Assembly (NCBI GenBank): GCA_903895855.1
Contig: CAITVN010000089.1
Span: 76,757-115,297 of the forward strand
DNA length: 38,541 nt
Source: Oligoflexia bacterium
GTDB taxonomy: Bacteria > Bdellovibrionota > UBA1018
Direction of reading: 5' to 3'
Positions 1-9,247 of the stretch are shown piece after piece. The notes below the pieces were generated by a model. It did no database searches. It saw only the letters and a list, made by a program, of their open reading frames with translations, and had not been told where the DNA came from. The position numbers and the translations under genes were made by a program. Position 1 is the first letter of the stretch; each line of letters starts with the position of its first letter.

Positions 1-34
1 GCCATCCAGGCTGATTGGTGGTTTTTTTTTAATT

Positions 35-949
35 TCATGGGTTTCTTTCCTTTGGGGCGACTGGTTGATCAATGGGATTTGAACCGAAAAACGTGGCATT
101 GAGCGCACCCCATTGAATACCCGTTTCGGCGGCTCGGTCGATCGAACTAGACCTCGCGTATTCGTGCATGAACCCGGCCCGAAAAGCATCTCCACAACCG
201 GTTGTGTCAACGGGGTTGGTCACCATTGAGGGCTCAAAAAATCGAGTCTCAAGCTTTGATGAGTGGCGTTCGCAAATCACGACACCTCGTGCTCCCGCGG
301 TGAAAATGAGGGTTTTCATTTTTCCCACAAAATAGGGCCTTGCCAGGTTTTCGATTGAATTTTTTTCTAGCGAAATTTGAGACGAGAGAGAGAGTTGTAG
401 GCAGTGAAAGTAGGGCAGGGCAGAATCTTCTGGGCCTAAATCTTGAGTCATGAACCAGGCGTTTGTTTTTTCAGTCTTGGTCAAGAACTGTTGACTCAAT
501 CGCCTTACGTAAGGTTGGACAAAAATGTGCGAGTAATCGCCCGCCAAAGTTTTCGAGACCGAAGCGGCGATGAGTGTTTCATTGAATTGTTGAATGTCTT
601 TGTGGTCGAGAATGAATCGGCGTTCGCCGTCACCTTTTCTCACTAAAATTTGGCAAAAAGGAGTTGAAACTGAAGGGTCTGATCTCAAATCGTGCGAAAG
701 CCCGAGAGATTCGAGTTGATCGAGAATGAGTTTTCCGGCGTCGTCGGCTCCGATGAAGTTACCGCTCAGGTGAACTGCTGAGCCCGCTTTGTGTAACCAT
801 ACGGCCGAATTTAAGGCGCAGCCGCCTGCCATATTTCTCGAATTTAGCCGTAGACTCTCTTGTTCTTCTCCGGGAAATTCGTTAAGTGACCAGAGTGAAT
901 CAAAACTGATTTCACCAACTAAAAGAAAGTTTATCGAATGTCGACTCAA
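35..949 (-). CDS. PfkB/ribokinase-family carbohydrate or nucleoside kinase
   Basis: The 304-residue protein has the PfkB-family layout. It has an N-terminal LLVGEISFD strand, a Gly-rich AGGCALNSA segment near residue 41, and the C-terminal ATP-site signature DTTGCGDAF at about 248-256, whose Asp254 would be the catalytic base. Family members phosphorylate sugars, nucleosides or related alcohols in the cytoplasm; the substrate cannot be read from sequence. The start is a TTG at 949, supported by AAGGAG a few bases upstream on this strand. The 5' end overlaps the start of the divergent BtpA-like gene by 12 bp, so the two genes share their control region. The PfkB fold is confident, the substrate unknown. 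Confidence 0.85.
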   Translation of the reverse strand: MSRHSINFLLVGEISFDSLWSLNEFPGEEQESLRLNSRNMAGGCALNSAVWLHKAGSAVHLSGNFIGADDAGKLILDQLESLGLSHDLRSDPSVSTPFCQILVRKGDGERRFILDHKDIQQFNETLIAASVSKTLAGDYSHIFVQPYVRRLSQQFLTKTEKTNAWFMTQDLGPEDSALPYFHCLQLSLSSQISLEKNSIENLARPYFVGKMKTLIFTAGARGVVICERHSSKLETRFFEPSMVTNPVDTTGCGDAFRAGFMHEYARSSSIDRAAETGIQWGALNATFFGSNPIDQPVAPKERNP

Positions 950-1771
950 ATGCCTTCTCCTTCTGTACAGTCATCCCCGAAAACCTTCATTCATCCAAGA
1001 CAAAAACTCAAGAGTCTTGCGAAAAGAGCGTGCAGTCTTTGGGTTGTTGTTTATGTCGATCAGCCCAAGAAGCCTGGCGAGCCAGGGTTTCGCCCGATTT
1101 CTGAGTTGATTCAACGCGCCCATGGCGACGTCGATGCGTGCATTGAAGGCAACGCTGACGGGGTCGTTCTGATCAACGAATTTTGTTCGCTTGAAGAATT
1201 TGAACCTTGTGTAAAAAGCGTTCGTGAAGCTTACCCTGAGCTCAAACTTGGGGTCAACTACCTCGGCGACGAACGCGAGACCTATGGTTTTGGTGAGAGT
1301 TTTCGTCTGGCGAAAGATTACAGCCTTGAGTTTGTCTGGACTGATTTTGCCGGAGTCGATGACATTGTCGAGCGAGCTCCGGTGAGTTTGCATGACATAG
1401 AAGCCGTGAGGCCAGATTCAGTGTTTTATTGCAGTGGCGTGCACATGAAATATTCGACGCTAAAAGATCAGAGTAAGCCGATAGAAAAGTCAGCACTTCA
1501 GGCGTTAGGGTTTGTTGACGGCGTGATCATCACCGGGCCAAAGACAGGGGTGCCGTGCCCCCCTGAAAATGTGAAGCGAGTGCGTGAGGTTATCGGTAAT
1601 TACCCGTTGGGTTTGGCGTCTGGGGTATCGGCCGATAATGTGCGCGAAGTGTTGCCTTACATTGATTTTGCGTTGGTGGCTTCAAGTCTTCAAAACTCTG
1701 ATAAACGCATTGTAAAAGAAAAAGTGAGTGACCTTTGTCGAGTTTTAGATGAGAAAATGCCTCAAAAATAA
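938..1771 (+). CDS. BtpA/SgcQ-like TIM-barrel protein
   Basis: This 277-residue protein resembles the BtpA family. It has a central ADGVVLINEF strand, LGVNYLGDE, then GFVDGVIITGPKTGVPCPPENVK, and a final GLASGVSADNV followed by ALVASSL. These are the phosphate-binding and C-terminal strands expected in that (beta/alpha)8 fold. BtpA was named for a role in photosystem I biogenesis in cyanobacteria, but relatives such as SgcQ occur in sugar-metabolism clusters and their reactions are poorly defined. The first about 25 residues are low-complexity, and ATG 950 is an alternative start; neither start has a clear Shine-Dalgarno. The adjacent divergent PfkB-type kinase suggests a shared carbohydrate or nucleoside pathway. 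This is an inference. Confidence 0.7.
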   Translation: MSTQMPSPSVQSSPKTFIHPRQKLKSLAKRACSLWVVVYVDQPKKPGEPGFRPISELIQRAHGDVDACIEGNADGVVLINEFCSLEEFEPCVKSVREAYPELKLGVNYLGDERETYGFGESFRLAKDYSLEFVWTDFAGVDDIVERAPVSLHDIEAVRPDSVFYCSGVHMKYSTLKDQSKPIEKSALQALGFVDGVIITGPKTGVPCPPENVKRVREVIGNYPLGLASGVSADNVREVLPYIDFALVASSLQNSDKRIVKEKVSDLCRVLDEKMPQK

Positions 1772-1834
1772 TTTGAAAAATAATTTAGGACTAATAAAAA
1801 TAGTGAAAAGGATAATGAAAAGGTGAGTGCTACT

Positions 1835-3034
1835 ATGAAAAAGCGAATTCTTTTGGCGTATTCAGGCGGTTTAGACACATCGGCAATTTTGATTTGGCTA
1901 AAGAAAACCTATCAAGCAGACGTCATTGCCTATTGTTGCGATGTGGGCAATCTGCCCGAACCCGCGTTTCTTGAAAAGCGGGCGAGAGACTTGGGTGCCG
2001 TTGACTTTATCTTTGATGATGCGTCTGAAGAATTTGTTTCTGACTATGTCTACCCAATGCTTCGGTCGGGGGCGACTTACTTTGATGATTACCTTCTCGG
2101 AACTGCCATTGCTAGGCCCCTGATTGGTATGAAAGCGGCTGTGGCCGCAAAGAAACTGGGAGCGACTCACCTGGCGCACGGTGCGACGGGTAAGGGTAAT
2201 GATCACATTCGTTTTGAGCGATCTTGGGCTTATTTTGCGCCAAAACTTGAGATTATCGCACCTTGGAAAATTTGGAACTATAAGGGCCGCACTGACCTCG
2301 CGAATTTGCTGCGTGAGAATGGTCATGAGTTTGGTGATTCGGTGAAAGAATACAGCGTCGATTGCAATTTACTGCACCGATCGTGTGAAGGCGGAATTCT
2401 CGAGTCGATCGAAAAAGATTATGAACCTTCTCGTATTCAAGAGTGGGTAGCCGTGAAGCCAGCACCTACGTTAGCGGCGAGCCGAAAGGTGACGCTTACT
2501 TTTGACAAGGGGGTTTTGGTCGCGCTTGACGGCAAGAGTTTAACTCCAGCCCAATCACTCATCGCGCTCAATGAGTTGGCTGGGGCTTACGGTATTGGAA
2601 TGGCTGATTTAGTTGAAGAACGAGTGAATGGAATCAAGAGCCGAGGAATCTACGAAACCCCGGGTGGAACAGTGATTCAAAAAGCGCTCCGGGCGCTAAA
2701 AGCCACGTGTTTTTCGCGTGAGCTTTATGAACTTTCGCAATCAAACGCGGTGGCTTACGGTAAATTGGTTTACGATGGGTTGTGGTTTTCAGATGCGAGA
2801 CTTGCGGTCGAGTCGCTTTCAAAGCAAGCGGCAACGGTTCTGAACGGTTCAATTGACTTTACGTTTTCTTGGAAAGAAGCTCGAATCTCTGGGCGTCAGA
2901 GTCTCGATTCATTATATGATGAGCGAGGTGTTTCTTTCGAACAAGACGTCGAATCGATGAATCATGATGCGTTGGGGTATACCCGCATTTTGACTGCGAG
3001 CTCGCGGCGCCAGGGCGAGCGAGCGCACAAATGA
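1835..3034 (+). CDS. argG: argininosuccinate synthase
   Basis: ArgG joins citrulline and aspartate using ATP to give argininosuccinate, the penultimate step of arginine synthesis, in the cytoplasm. The N-terminal P-loop-like AYSGGLDTS is at about residues 8-16. HLAHGATGKGNDHIRFE and IIAPWKIW, typical of the family, follow. I chose ATG 1835 (399 residues, the normal size) because AGGTGAG lies about 7 bases upstream. A GTG at 1823 in the same frame would add four residues but has the Shine-Dalgarno directly abutting it. The stop overlaps the argH start as ATGA, so translation is coupled. The preceding BtpA-like gene ends 63 bp upstream and may be cotranscribed. Confidence 0.95.
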   Translation: MKKRILLAYSGGLDTSAILIWLKKTYQADVIAYCCDVGNLPEPAFLEKRARDLGAVDFIFDDASEEFVSDYVYPMLRSGATYFDDYLLGTAIARPLIGMKAAVAAKKLGATHLAHGATGKGNDHIRFERSWAYFAPKLEIIAPWKIWNYKGRTDLANLLRENGHEFGDSVKEYSVDCNLLHRSCEGGILESIEKDYEPSRIQEWVAVKPAPTLAASRKVTLTFDKGVLVALDGKSLTPAQSLIALNELAGAYGIGMADLVEERVNGIKSRGIYETPGGTVIQKALRALKATCFSRELYELSQSNAVAYGKLVYDGLWFSDARLAVESLSKQAATVLNGSIDFTFSWKEARISGRQSLDSLYDERGVSFEQDVESMNHDALGYTRILTASSRRQGERAHK

Positions 3035-4392
3035 CGGGTGAGGTGATGGCAGGAGTGCTTTCGAGTGCGATCAATTCAGAGCTGTCTGAAAACTATTTGA
3101 GATTAACCGACGGTCTTGATGTCGATCGTTTCTTTGTAGTCGAAGAAATTCGAGTGCAGATGGCCTGGGCTGATGCTCTGTTTGAAGCAAAGTACCTCAC
3201 CAGTGAGTCTTGCTTGCGCCTGAAGTCGGCATTGAAAGAAATCGAATCGCAGTGTTTGAATCCTGAATTTGCGTGGGATTTTCGCGATGGTGACATTCAC
3301 CTGACGGTTGAAAAATTGTTGACTGCAAAATTGGGTGAGCTGGGTAAACAGATTCACTTAGGGCGATCTCGAAACGATCTCGTCGCGACCACGTTTCGCT
3401 TGTGGACGGCGTCGGCGATGAAGGGGTTTCAAAAAAAAGGTGCCGAATTGGCGATTCAGTTTGCCGATTGGGCACTCAGAGAGGGGCAGCTTGCGATACC
3501 GGCCTACACTCATTTACAGGCCGCCCAGCCGATTGCAGCAGCCCAAGTGGTGTCAGCCTATGCCCATTTTTTTGAACGAGACGCTGAGCGCCTGCAGTGG
3601 GCTGCAAAGCGAGCGCTTGGGGTTTGTCCGTTGGGCTCGGCTGCGATCACGGGTACACACTTAAAGATAGACTTGGTTGGGCTTTCGAAAAGTCTTGGGT
3701 TTGAGTCGGCTGTTCGAAATAGCTACGACTCAGTAGGTGATCGTGACTTTGTGCTCGATTCGGCTCAAGCAATACAGACCCTTTGCTTGCACTTGATTCG
3801 GGTAGCTAATGATTTCATTGTGTGGAGTTCGACCCCTTTTTCATTGATTAAACTGCCGCTATCTTGGTCGTCGGGCAGTTCGATCATGCCGAACAAGAGA
3901 AACCCCGATGCGTTTGAAGTACTGCGGGCGAAAGCTCACCGAATTGTCGGCAAGTGTCAGGCGATCACCCAAGGGTACTGTTCTGTCGGTTCAAGTTATT
4001 TTTCTGATTTTCATGAACAGAAGAAACTGTTTTTTGAAGTGTGCTTAAATTTGACTGAGTCGTTAGAGGCGTGGATTGAAGTGGTTGGCTTAATGCAGTT
4101 TGATCGCACTCACGCCGAGCGCTTGCTCAGTCAAGGACACTTACTAGCGACCGACCTCGCTAATCAGCTTGTTGAAACGGGTGTGCCCTTCAGAGATGCC
4201 TACAAAGAGGTTGCCTTACGAGTGAAACAAGCCGCTCAGAGCAGCCAGCAAGTGCATGAGGGTGAAACAGGTCTTACCTTTCAAAAAAGCATCTCGGTTC
4301 GTTCAAGTTCAGGCGGAACCGCGCATGCAGAGGTTGAGAGGCAAATCGTCGAACTTCGAACGCGGGTTCAAGAGTTTTTCGATGTGAGTTGA
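3031..4392 (+). CDS. argH: argininosuccinate lyase
   Basis: ArgH cleaves argininosuccinate to arginine and fumarate, the last step of arginine synthesis. The 453-residue protein carries the aspartase/fumarase-superfamily signature [11 protein letters not shown] at residues 282-292. It also has the substrate-binding [12 protein letters not shown] at 109-120 and YTHLQAAQP at 159-167, whose His is the expected catalytic residue. Its ATG overlaps the argG stop by four bases. A second in-frame ATG at 3046, preceded by GGTGAGGTG, is an alternative start. The last 25 bases overlap the convergent chemoreceptor gene, leaving no room for a terminator between the two convergent genes. Confidence 0.95.
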   Translation: MTGEVMAGVLSSAINSELSENYLRLTDGLDVDRFFVVEEIRVQMAWADALFEAKYLTSESCLRLKSALKEIESQCLNPEFAWDFRDGDIHLTVEKLLTAKLGELGKQIHLGRSRNDLVATTFRLWTASAMKGFQKKGAELAIQFADWALREGQLAIPAYTHLQAAQPIAAAQVVSAYAHFFERDAERLQWAAKRALGVCPLGSAAITGTHLKIDLVGLSKSLGFESAVRNSYDSVGDRDFVLDSAQAIQTLCLHLIRVANDFIVWSSTPFSLIKLPLSWSSGSSIMPNKRNPDAFEVLRAKAHRIVGKCQAITQGYCSVGSSYFSDFHEQKKLFFEVCLNLTESLEAWIEVVGLMQFDRTHAERLLSQGHLLATDLANQLVETGVPFRDAYKEVALRVKQAAQSSQQVHEGETGLTFQKSISVRSSSGGTAHAEVERQIVELRTRVQEFFDVS

Positions 4393-5930
4393 GCCAGCGA
4401 TGAGACGACCGAGTTCAGTGATTCAGATTGGCGATGGAGTTGATTTGAGTATTCACCAATTTGCTGCGAAATGCCTGAGTTCTCGTTCATTGCTTTGTTG
4501 ATCTGTGACATGGTATTCGTGATTTCTTGAATGCCATTGGCTTGCTCGGCAGTCGCTGTTGAAATCTCGTTCACCATCAAGTTCACTTCTGATACTCGTG
4601 CAACAATTTCGTCTAAGACTTTTGAAGAGTCTTGGGCGACCTCTGTGCCGCGGTCGAGTTTTACCTTTGCGTCAGCCATCAGTGATTTAACCATTGACTG
4701 TGATTGGTTGACGATCGATTCGACTTTTTGAATACCGGCCTCGAGCATAGCTGAAATTTCTTTTGCGGCATTTCCACTCATCTGCGCTAAGTTGCCCACT
4801 TCTTCGGCGACGACTGCGAAACCCTTACCTTGTTCACCCGCGCGCGCGGCTTCAACTGAAGCGTTGAAAGAGAGCAGCTTGGTTTGAAAGACGATATCGT
4901 TAATGACTTTGGTTTTGTTTCCGATTTCACCAATCACTTGAATGATTTCTGAAAACTGCTTGTTGTTCTCTTCGATTCGCAGAACGATCTGCCCGTTTGA
5001 TTTGCTAATGTCTTGAATCGCCTCAAACATCTCAGTCATGGCGTGCTTGCCGCGCATCGCTGATTCATGACTTTGCCCCGCGGTTGCTCCAGATTTTGCG
5101 GCATTTTCAGCGTTCTTTTGCGTCATAGCATTGAGTTCTTCGATTGAAGCCGAGGTCTCTTCGATCGCTGTTGCTTGAACGGTCGTATTTTCTTGAAGAG
5201 TTTTTGAAGCAGTGCTGATGTGCGAGGCAGCTTCGGTGGTGTCGTGAGCCTCTTGAGTTAGGTGTTCTACTGCAAGTTGTAATGGGCTAATGATCGATTT
5301 TCCGACTTTCAAAATAGTGATGATACTGAAAATCAGGCCTAGAATTAAGACGCCGGCGACGGCCATTGAGCCAACGGTCACGGCCTTGTTGAGGTGATCG
5401 CGAGCGGTCGTTTCTTCTTCGCCGTAGCTATTTACCGCTTTTTCAATTTTTAGACGAGCGAGTCCATAACCGGGGGTCACTTTGAGGGCATAAAGTTTGA
5501 GTACACCCATGCGGTCTTTGCCGATGGTGTCTTTGGCTTCTTGAGAGGCGGGGGTTAATGTTTTTTCGTTAATTTCTGCCGCTTTTTCAATGAATTCTCG
5601 AATTTCTGGATTAATTGGTTTTTCTTTTATTGCTTTGACTAGCTCTTTGATTGATTCGTTTGCTTTGATTCGTTTATCCCAAAGGCCTTCGTTTGCGGGG
5701 TCAGCGATAAAACCGTATTCAGCTGCCTCCATGCTGATGAACTGGGTTTTGAGGTGTCCGACTTGTTCGGCCATCTCGATGGCTTGTTGATACTGTTGCT
5801 GGGCTTGGTTCATTCTTGAAATGGTGAGACCCGCCACGATAGCGGTGAGGGCAGCGCTTCCGCCAATCAGTAAACCCAGTAACCAAAATTTACTTTTTAA
5901 CGAACTTGAACGTTTTGAATCAGTTTCCAT
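4368..5930 (-). CDS. methyl-accepting chemotaxis protein (4-helix-bundle sensor)
   Basis: This is a 520-residue transmembrane chemoreceptor. It has a short cytoplasmic N-terminus, TM1 at about 14-37, an all-helical periplasmic region of about 145 residues resembling a four-helix-bundle ligand domain, TM2 at about 183-207, and a long cytoplasmic coiled coil. The conserved hairpin tip, [18 protein letters not shown] and [11 protein letters not shown], lies at about 348-377 and contacts CheA/CheW. Candidate methylation residues are in [12 protein letters not shown] (255-266). No cheA, cheW or cheR is in the window, so it must use a remote array. The gene upstream on the same strand encodes a secreted Cache protein, separated by a predicted terminator. 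The C-terminal coding end overlaps argH. Confidence 0.95.
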   Translation of the reverse strand: METDSKRSSSLKSKFWLLGLLIGGSAALTAIVAGLTISRMNQAQQQYQQAIEMAEQVGHLKTQFISMEAAEYGFIADPANEGLWDKRIKANESIKELVKAIKEKPINPEIREFIEKAAEINEKTLTPASQEAKDTIGKDRMGVLKLYALKVTPGYGLARLKIEKAVNSYGEEETTARDHLNKAVTVGSMAVAGVLILGLIFSIITILKVGKSIISPLQLAVEHLTQEAHDTTEAASHISTASKTLQENTTVQATAIEETSASIEELNAMTQKNAENAAKSGATAGQSHESAMRGKHAMTEMFEAIQDISKSNGQIVLRIEENNKQFSEIIQVIGEIGNKTKVINDIVFQTKLLSFNASVEAARAGEQGKGFAVVAEEVGNLAQMSGNAAKEISAMLEAGIQKVESIVNQSQSMVKSLMADAKVKLDRGTEVAQDSSKVLDEIVARVSEVNLMVNEISTATAEQANGIQEITNTMSQINKAMNENSGISQQIGEYSNQLHRQSESLNSVVSSLAQLTSKNS

Positions 5931-5980
5931 TTTTTAGGGGCCCTTTGAGTGAGTGTCGTTTGAGTGTCTGATGAGTGTCT

Positions 5981-6022
5981 GTAAAAAACAGAGGTGAGAG
6001 CATTTTCGTTCGCCCTCACCTC
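5981..6022 (-). terminator. Rho-independent terminator of the Cache-protein gene
   Basis: An 8-bp perfect stem, GAGGTGAG at 5991-5998 with CTCACCTC at 6015-6022, has a 16-base loop. On the minus strand it is followed immediately by TGTTTTTTAC. It lies between the Cache-protein stop and the chemoreceptor start, so the receptor is probably transcribed at least partly from its own promoter. Confidence 0.75.
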
Positions 6023-6057
6023 GTAGCAATTAAAATTTAACAAAAAAGCGAGTTAGC

Positions 6058-6564
6058 TTATTTCCAAGTGCCTGAACCGACTACCCAAAAATCTGGAGTA
6101 GCGCCGACTTTGCATTTTTTTACCCAAGAGCGTTTGTCTGAACCCTTGTCTTCGCCGACTTTTTTCCATGAGTAATCAACCCAAGCGCCTGCTGGGGTGG
6201 CAGCCTTAACGAATTCAACGAAGAGAAATTTTTTCTTCGCAGCATCTGCATTGTGGTCTTCACTCTTTGTTAAATCAGCTTTGTTTAGCTGAGTTTTAAT
6301 CGGATGCATCACCATGGTTGGGTGCATGTCGTTGATCCAGACGTAGTCAGGCTCACCACAGCAATCAAAACGCATGAGCGAAATTTCATCAATGGCTTCT
6401 TTGCCGCTTTTTTCGACTAGAGCGCACGCCCAGTTTACTCGTTCTTTAATGATTTCGTCAGTGCAAACGGCAGACTTTTTCGAGGCTGTGCAGTTCTCAG
6501 CAGCTGCAAAAACAGTCATCGGAAATGCGAGGCTAGCGATCGCTAGCAATAGTAGGGGTTTCAT
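6058..6564 (-). CDS. secreted stand-alone single-Cache-domain protein
   Basis: This 168-residue protein has a clear signal peptide (MKPLLLLAIASLAFPMTVFA, then AAEN). The mature part is almost entirely a Cache_2-type small-molecule sensor domain, with the diagnostic run DYVWINDMHPTMVMHPI, a FLFVEFVK strand, WVDYSWKK and a terminal DFWVVGSGTW. Such domains usually form the periplasmic part of a receptor; here there is no membrane anchor or output domain. Several cysteines suggest disulfides. The start has AAGGAGA about 10 bases upstream. It lies directly upstream of an MCP whose own periplasmic domain is not Cache, so it may be a soluble binding partner. That role is inference; the domain call is firm. 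Confidence 0.85.
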   Translation of the reverse strand: MKPLLLLAIASLAFPMTVFAAAENCTASKKSAVCTDEIIKERVNWACALVEKSGKEAIDEISLMRFDCCGEPDYVWINDMHPTMVMHPIKTQLNKADLTKSEDHNADAAKKKFLFVEFVKAATPAGAWVDYSWKKVGEDKGSDKRSWVKKCKVGATPDFWVVGSGTWK

Positions 6565-6596
6565 TATCAGTCTATCTCCTTGTTATTCAGTAGTTA

Positions 6597-6626
6597 ATAT
6601 TAATATTCTGAATGAGTTTTCGACAA
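6597..6626 (-). promoter_or_regulatory. predicted sigma70-type promoter of the Cache-protein gene
   Basis: On the minus strand, TTGTCG (6621-6626) and TAATAT (6597-6602) are separated by 18 bases. They sit just upstream of the Shine-Dalgarno and start of the Cache-protein gene, in an A/T-rich stretch. Confidence 0.5.
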
Positions 6627-6661
6627 TTGTAAATAAGTGACTGTTTTTTTTGCGATGGCAT

Positions 6662-7555
6662 CTACCGTTGTGGTTTGAATTGCGAGATGAGGACGCCGCC
6701 AAAAATGGCAAAACAACCACCGATTTGAAGGGGTGATAGAATTTGATCAAGAGCGATCCAGCCCGCGATTGCCGCAAAAATAGATTCTAACCCCAAAATG
6801 AGGGCAGCATCAGTGGGCGGTGTGTATTTTTGTCCCCAAACTTGAATCGTGTAGCCGATGCCGATCGACAGGCTCGCGCGGTAAACGATAGCGAGAATCA
6901 CTGGGGTGTGCATGAGTGCCGAGGAGTTTTCCGTCACTAATCCGACGATCAAATTAAAAATACCGGCTACAAAAAAATGACCAGAAGCAAAGGCAATTGA
7001 ATCATAGCGAAAAGCGATTTTTGCTAAAATGACAAAGTGAATGGCCCAGAAAATCGAGCCGACGAATTCGAGTGTGTCACCACGATGAAGAGTGAGGGTG
7101 CCTTGAGTAGAAAGCAAGAACGCTCCAACGCACGCGATAGTTACCGCGAAAAAATCAATCCAGTGGGGTCGCTCACGATAAAAAATCCACAGAAGTATCG
7201 GTGTGAAGACGATGTACAAGCTGGTGATGAAGCCTGCATTGGCGACTTGAGTGGTGAGAATTCCGATTTGTTGTAAGGCGGTTGCGGCAAAAAGAACGGC
7301 TCCGGCTATCACCATCCATTTGAGTTGGGTGCGATCTTTGAGAAATGAAAAGCGACCTTTGAGGGTTCGACTACCTGGTGAATTGACAGGGTAAAAGGGA
7401 ACCAAAATAACCGAGGCAATGATAAAGCAAAGCCCGTTAAAAAGCGTAGCGATGTGATGCTGGCCGGCGACACCTTGGGCGATGAAGGCGGTTCCCCAAA
7501 TGAGCGCCACCATGAGAAGCAGAAGATTCGATTTTGTTCTCATCTTTGTTCTCAT
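6662..7555 (-). CDS. EamA/DMT-family inner-membrane transporter
   Basis: This 297-residue, highly hydrophobic protein has about ten predicted membrane helices in two EamA repeats (about 12-145 and 158-290). LMVALIWGTAFIAQG opens the first repeat, and a central HFVILAKIAF segment separates the halves. DMT proteins mostly export amino acids, nucleosides or other metabolites; the substrate is not deducible. The coding start lies in a 12-bp tandem repeat, giving two in-frame ATGs (7555 and 7543) and the N-terminus MRTKMRTK. Neither start has a convincing Shine-Dalgarno. It is downstream of the aldehyde dehydrogenase gene on the same strand with an 86-bp gap. Confidence 0.85.
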   Translation of the reverse strand: MRTKMRTKSNLLLLMVALIWGTAFIAQGVAGQHHIATLFNGLCFIIASVILVPFYPVNSPGSRTLKGRFSFLKDRTQLKWMVIAGAVLFAATALQQIGILTTQVANAGFITSLYIVFTPILLWIFYRERPHWIDFFAVTIACVGAFLLSTQGTLTLHRGDTLEFVGSIFWAIHFVILAKIAFRYDSIAFASGHFFVAGIFNLIVGLVTENSSALMHTPVILAIVYRASLSIGIGYTIQVWGQKYTPPTDAALILGLESIFAAIAGWIALDQILSPLQIGGCFAIFGGVLISQFKPQR

Positions 7556-7566
7556 CTTTGTTCTCA
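7533..7566. repeat. 12-bp tandem repeat across the transporter start codon
   Basis: The unit TTTGTTCTCATC occurs at 7533-7544 and 7545-7556, with a 10-base partial copy at 7557-7566. On the minus strand each full unit supplies an ATG, duplicating the start and adding four residues (MRTK) in frame. Confidence 0.85.
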
Positions 7567-7641
7567 GTGGTAGCAGTTACTCAGCGGTTAGTTACTTGTC
7601 GGTTATCTATTCTGTAGCCAGTTCGACGCGACAAAAAGAGG

Positions 7642-9024
7642 CTACACTTTTCTCAGGTGCCAAGCTTTTGGTTGAGTGAACGTCTGAATGCCGTAGGTCG
7701 AAAGTGTGTGGCCGATACCAGAAAAACCCCGACCGCTCCAAGGTAATCGCGGGCTCACGCGGTCACAGCAGTTCCAATAAACTGACCCTGAGTTGACTTC
7801 GCTCAAAATCGCGCGGGCGCGAGCTTCGTTCGGGGTATAAACTCCGGCCGTCAAACCGTAGTCACAATCGTTCATGAGTTTCAGTGCCTCAGCGTCGTCT
7901 TTGACTGATTGAATGCCAATCACTGGGCCAAAGCTTTCATCGCGCATCAGTTTCATCGATGAGTTGACGTTCACCAGAACAGTGGGTTCGAAATAGTTGC
8001 CAGCGCCTTTGACGCGGTTTCCGCCGCAGACGACTTTCGCCCCTTTGGCGACAGCGTCTTTGATTTGATCTTCGATGACCGCGATTTGGGCCTCACGGGT
8101 GAGGGGTCCGAGGTAAGTAGAATCTTCAGTCGGAGCGCCCATCTTGAATGATTTGACTGCGGTCATGAAGTGTTCAACGAATTCGTTGTAAACTTTTTCG
8201 TGAACGTAGATACGCTCAACCGAACAGCAGCTCTGCCCATTATTATAGAATGCACCATCTGAAGTCGAGTCAGCTGCATTTTTTGGATTGGCATCATCGC
8301 AAATGTAAGCGGGGTCTTTGCCGCCTAGCTCAAGTTGTACTTTAATGAGTTTGCCTGCCACTTTTTCAGCGATGCGTTTTCCGGTTGGGTACGACCCGGT
8401 GAAAAAGACGCCATTGATCGGTTGATCAAGAATCGCAGAGCCAATCTCGCCCTTGCCGATGATGGCTATGAAGGCATCTTTTGGAATGCCACTTTGGTGA
8501 AGCAGTTCGGCAATTTTTAGTCCGCTCAGGCTTGAGTATTCAGATGGCTTATAAAGCACTGTGTTTCCGGTCAGAAGCGCCGGAATAAACGCATTAGAGC
8601 CGACGAAGTAGGGGTAGTTCCAGGCCGAGATGTTGGCGACGACGCCGAGTGGCTCGTGCTCAATGGTTTCTTTCATACCATTTTGCATTCCTTTTTGTTC
8701 GTCAAATACGACTTCTGTCTCGACCGTCTTTTCAAAGTGTTCGAGAAAAAAATCAACTCGTCCAATGGTGCCATTGATCTCATTGCGCGATTGCCCGATA
8801 GGTTTTCCCACTTCAAGGGTGAGCGTTTGCGCGAGGTCTTCTTTGTGGGTTTCTAGTAGGGTTCGAAATTTTGAAATAGCCGCTTTGCGTTCACTCAACG
8901 GGCTTTTTTTCCATTGTTTCTGGGCGGTTTTTGCTAATTTATATTTTTCTGCCACAGACTGAGGCGTGTCTTCTTGAATTTCTTTGACTGATTTTCCGGT
9001 AGCTGGATTAACGATGTTAAGCAT
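7642..9024 (-). CDS. NAD(P)-dependent aldehyde dehydrogenase
   Basis: This 460-residue ALDH-superfamily enzyme would oxidise an aldehyde to a carboxylate in the cytoplasm. Catalytic features are visible: Asn in SAWNYPYF (N136), the general-base Glu in LELGGKDP (E232), and the nucleophile in NNGQSCCSVERIYV (C266). GVFFTGSYPTGKRI gives the cofactor-site region, and the late ESFGPVIGI is also typical. The length is slightly shorter than the usual 480-500. Cys at both positions of QSCC resembles a subgroup different from betaine-aldehyde enzymes, but I cannot assign the substrate. AGAGG precedes the ATG. It may be cotranscribed with the downstream EamA transporter. Confidence 0.9.
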   Translation of the reverse strand: MLNIVNPATGKSVKEIQEDTPQSVAEKYKLAKTAQKQWKKSPLSERKAAISKFRTLLETHKEDLAQTLTLEVGKPIGQSRNEINGTIGRVDFFLEHFEKTVETEVVFDEQKGMQNGMKETIEHEPLGVVANISAWNYPYFVGSNAFIPALLTGNTVLYKPSEYSSLSGLKIAELLHQSGIPKDAFIAIIGKGEIGSAILDQPINGVFFTGSYPTGKRIAEKVAGKLIKVQLELGGKDPAYICDDANPKNAADSTSDGAFYNNGQSCCSVERIYVHEKVYNEFVEHFMTAVKSFKMGAPTEDSTYLGPLTREAQIAVIEDQIKDAVAKGAKVVCGGNRVKGAGNYFEPTVLVNVNSSMKLMRDESFGPVIGIQSVKDDAEALKLMNDCDYGLTAGVYTPNEARARAILSEVNSGSVYWNCCDRVSPRLPWSGRGFSGIGHTLSTYGIQTFTQPKAWHLRKV

Positions 9025-9210
9025 AAGTGAAGGCCTCTCTTGGGGTAAGGTTGTTAATAAGTGTACCGATCATAGAGGTGAAACCGAAAAAGCTCAAGCA
9101 AGACTCGAATTCATTGAGGTCTTTTGGCAGGTTCACTGACCGGGTTCGGTTGGTTCCCCAATCTGAGTGGGTTGGTATTTTGAGGTCATTCGAGGTGGGT
9201 AGGTTACTAT

Positions 9211-9247
9211 TTGACATTGTTTAATATACATGGTTTAATACATTAAT
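9211..9247 (+). promoter_or_regulatory. strong promoter and direct-repeat operator of the XRE/nucleotidyltransferase pair
   Basis: TTGACA (9211-9216), a 17-base spacer and TTTAAT (9234-9239) form a near-consensus sigma70 promoter. The expected transcription start falls at or just before the ATG at 9248, and no Shine-Dalgarno is present, so the mRNA is probably leaderless. The octamer GTTTAATA occurs twice (9219-9226 and 9233-9240), the second copy covering the -10 box. This is a plausible autorepression site for the XRE protein. Confidence 0.65.

Noticed and set aside
443-646. Plus-strand ORF inside the PfkB kinase gene.
   Set aside because: It is antisense to a conserved coding sequence and has no ribosome site or recognisable domain.
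9017-9224. Small ORFs on both strands between the aldehyde dehydrogenase and the XRE gene.
   Set aside because: They overlap each other in antisense, have no recognisable domain and run into the promoter region.
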